Positions 62,773 through 64,000 of a DNA stretch of 64,000 nucleotides are shown piece after piece (the stretch's first letter is position 1; each line of letters starts with the position of its first letter). The position numbers were made by a program, and so were the translations under genes. Below the pieces are notes generated by a model. It saw only the letters and a list, made by a program, of their open reading frames with translations. It did not search any database and was not told where the DNA came from. The stretch covers positions 186,001 through 250,000 of the forward strand of contig NZ_CP168083.1 of assembly GCF_049478495.1 (NCBI RefSeq). Reading direction: 5' to 3'. The stretch is from P36-A1 sp049478495. GTDB taxonomy: Bacteria; Bacillota_I; Bacilli_A; JAJDGJ01.

Positions 62773-63725
62773 TGAAACTTATTAGTGTAGTAATACCAAT
62801 GTACTTTGAAGAAGCAGTAGTTGATGAAAGTTATAAACGTTTATATAAGGTAATGAGTAATTTAAATAACTATGATTATGAATTAATTTTTATAAATGAT
62901 GGTAGTACTGATAATACATTACCTAAATTACTAGATATTCAAAAAGATAATAACAAAGTTAAAATAATAGATTTTTCCCGTAATTTTGGCCATTCTGCAG
63001 CTGTAAGTGCTGGTATTGATAGTGCTAAGGGTGATGCTGTTGTTTTAATTGATGCTGACTTACAAGATCCACCAGAAGTAATAACTGAATTTATTACTAA
63101 ATGGCAAGAAGGATATGATGTAGTTTATGGTACAAGATCTAAAAGAAAAGGAGAGTCTTTATTTAAGAAACTCTCAGCTTATATGTTTTATGCTTTTTTA
63201 GATAAAATGAGTGAAATAAGAATACCTAGAAATACTGGTGATTTTAGATTAATGGATCGAAAGGTAGTAGAAGCTTTAAAACAAATGCCTGAAAAAAACC
63301 GCTTTGTAAGAGGAATGGTAAGCTGGGTAGGTTTTAAACAAATAGCCGTAGAGTATGAAAGAGATAAAAGATATGCTGGTAAAACTAAATATGGTTTATT
63401 TAAAATGTTTGCATTTGCTAATGATGCTATTATATCTTTTTCAGATAAGCCATTAAGAATAATAACAAGTCTTGGAATTATAACTTTATTAATTGATTTA
63501 GTATTTGTTGTTTATATAATGTATAGTTTATTCTTTGGAAATACAGTAAGTGGTTGGACTTCACTAATGTTATTATTAACATTCTTTTTTGCAGTACTGT
63601 TTCTTACTTTAGGTATTTTTGGTCAATATATTGCAGGTATCAGTAACAATGTTAAAGAAAGACCACTATACATTATTGGTAATAGCTATGGTTTTTTAAA
63701 AGATAAGAATAAGGAGTTAGATTAA
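62772..63725 (+). CDS. GT2-family glycosyltransferase, polyprenyl-phosphate type (GtrB/DPM1-like)
   Basis: 317 residues. The GT-A domain (1-220) starts ISVVIPMYFEEAVV, with FINDGSTDNT (~50), DADLQDPPE (metal-binding DxD-like, ~92) and NTGDFRLMDR (~155). Two C-terminal membrane segments (about 232-255 and 265-290) are typical for enzymes that load a sugar onto undecaprenyl phosphate. It would use a UDP-sugar (possibly from GalE) for flipping and transfer to wall polymers. Overlaps both neighbours by 1 base. Confidence 0.93.
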   Translation: MKLISVVIPMYFEEAVVDESYKRLYKVMSNLNNYDYELIFINDGSTDNTLPKLLDIQKDNNKVKIIDFSRNFGHSAAVSAGIDSAKGDAVVLIDADLQDPPEVITEFITKWQEGYDVVYGTRSKRKGESLFKKLSAYMFYAFLDKMSEIRIPRNTGDFRLMDRKVVEALKQMPEKNRFVRGMVSWVGFKQIAVEYERDKRYAGKTKYGLFKMFAFANDAIISFSDKPLRIITSLGIITLLIDLVFVVYIMYSLFFGNTVSGWTSLMLLLTFFFAVLFLTLGIFGQYIAGISNNVKERPLYIIGNSYGFLKDKNKELD

Positions 63726-64000
63726 TGAACATTATATTAAAAAAATTCACTAGTTTTATCAATATTATATTTTTACTAATAAGTATTTTAATGTTCTACT
63801 TTGCTATTAGATCACCAATATTTAATATAAATAACTTAACTTCAGAATTCTTATTCTTTTTAATCATTTTTTTATTAATAATAAGTATTTTACTTTTAAA
63901 TAATAAAAGCAGAGTTTTCTTAGTTAAAGGATATGATAGGTGTAGTAAATATTTTATTAATAATCTTAGCAAGATTAGTATAGGACTATTTATTGTAGCT
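63725..64000 (+). CDS. Membrane protein, N-terminal part (cut by the window end)
   Basis: 92 codons are open to the window edge. There are two membrane segments (about 10-30 and 43-65), then a basic loop (NNKSRVFLVKGYDRCSKYF) and the start of a further segment (SIGLFIVA). Its ATG overlaps the stop of the glycosyltransferase (TAATG), so it belongs to that operon. By position it may be the membrane glycosyltransferase that uses the lipid-linked sugar; the visible part does not prove it. Confidence 0.75.
   Translation, partial: MNIILKKFTSFINIIFLLISILMFYFAIRSPIFNINNLTSEFLFFLIIFLLIISILLLNNKSRVFLVKGYDRCSKYFINNLSKISIGLFIVA

Overview
The window comes from an AT-rich, low-GC Gram-positive (Firmicutes) chromosome. 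The evidence is AGGAGG-type ribosome binding sites, lipobox lipoproteins, an LPxTG-like wall anchor, a T-box leader, standard code use (TGG for Trp, TGA as stop) and many strong rho-independent terminators. The gene set (anaerobic sulfite reductase, flavodoxin, OhrR-like and Crp-like regulators, large repeat surface proteins) suits an anaerobic host-associated member of the Erysipelotrichia/Coprobacillaceae type. That placement is inference; no rRNA is present.

Layout. 0-3.1 kb: DUF368 lipid-carrier translocase, iron alcohol dehydrogenase, GyrI-like protein, then tRNA-Asp and tRNA-Gly behind a strong promoter. 3.1-23.9 kb: an accessory island with a second identical tRNA-Gly at 21.6 kb. It holds two paralogous clusters, each made of a small exported protein, two polytopic membrane proteins, an ABC ATPase and a membrane-anchored or lipoprotein gene. 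One lies on the minus strand (13.3 to 9.3 kb), one on the plus strand (17.1 to 20.8 kb). Also present are two LytTR regulators, a bacteriocin-type ABC exporter (DUF1430-like permease plus ATPase) and a third small ABC operon. An IS3-family element splits the DUF1430-like permease gene exactly in frame, with a 3-bp target duplication. Three minus-strand promoters carry direct repeats spaced exactly 21 bp, the geometry of LytTR operators, and appear to link the modules. The island also holds a solitary IS end, a group II intron remnant and a toxin-gene fragment.

24-31 kb: two alpha/beta hydrolases, a PH-like membrane protein, a probable novel small RNA at 27.57-27.88 kb (serial hairpins with GGGA in their loops, own promoter and terminator), a T-box-controlled methionyl-tRNA synthetase and an S41 processing protease. 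31.8-38.8 kb: a 2344-residue wall-anchored protein with fourteen Ig-like units, five of them in near-identical 465-bp repeats. 38.9-43.7 kb: siderophore-type ABC uptake operon and a divergent AraC regulator. 43.7-49.5 kb: CobT, then a formate/nitrite-family channel, asrABC and a CbiK-like chelatase (dissimilatory sulfite reduction and siroheme supply) behind a perfect Crp-type palindrome. 49.6-54.2 kb: a BspA-like leucine-rich repeat protein with a poly-Asn linker and an Arg-rich tail, a Crp/Fnr regulator and a secreted metzincin protease with a related Lys-rich repeat region. 54.2-64 kb: YitT, YfhO, a single-domain receiver plus a two-component pair, an XRE membrane protein, GalE, a polyprenyl-phosphate glycosyltransferase and the start of a membrane protein, consistent with cell-surface glycopolymer modification.
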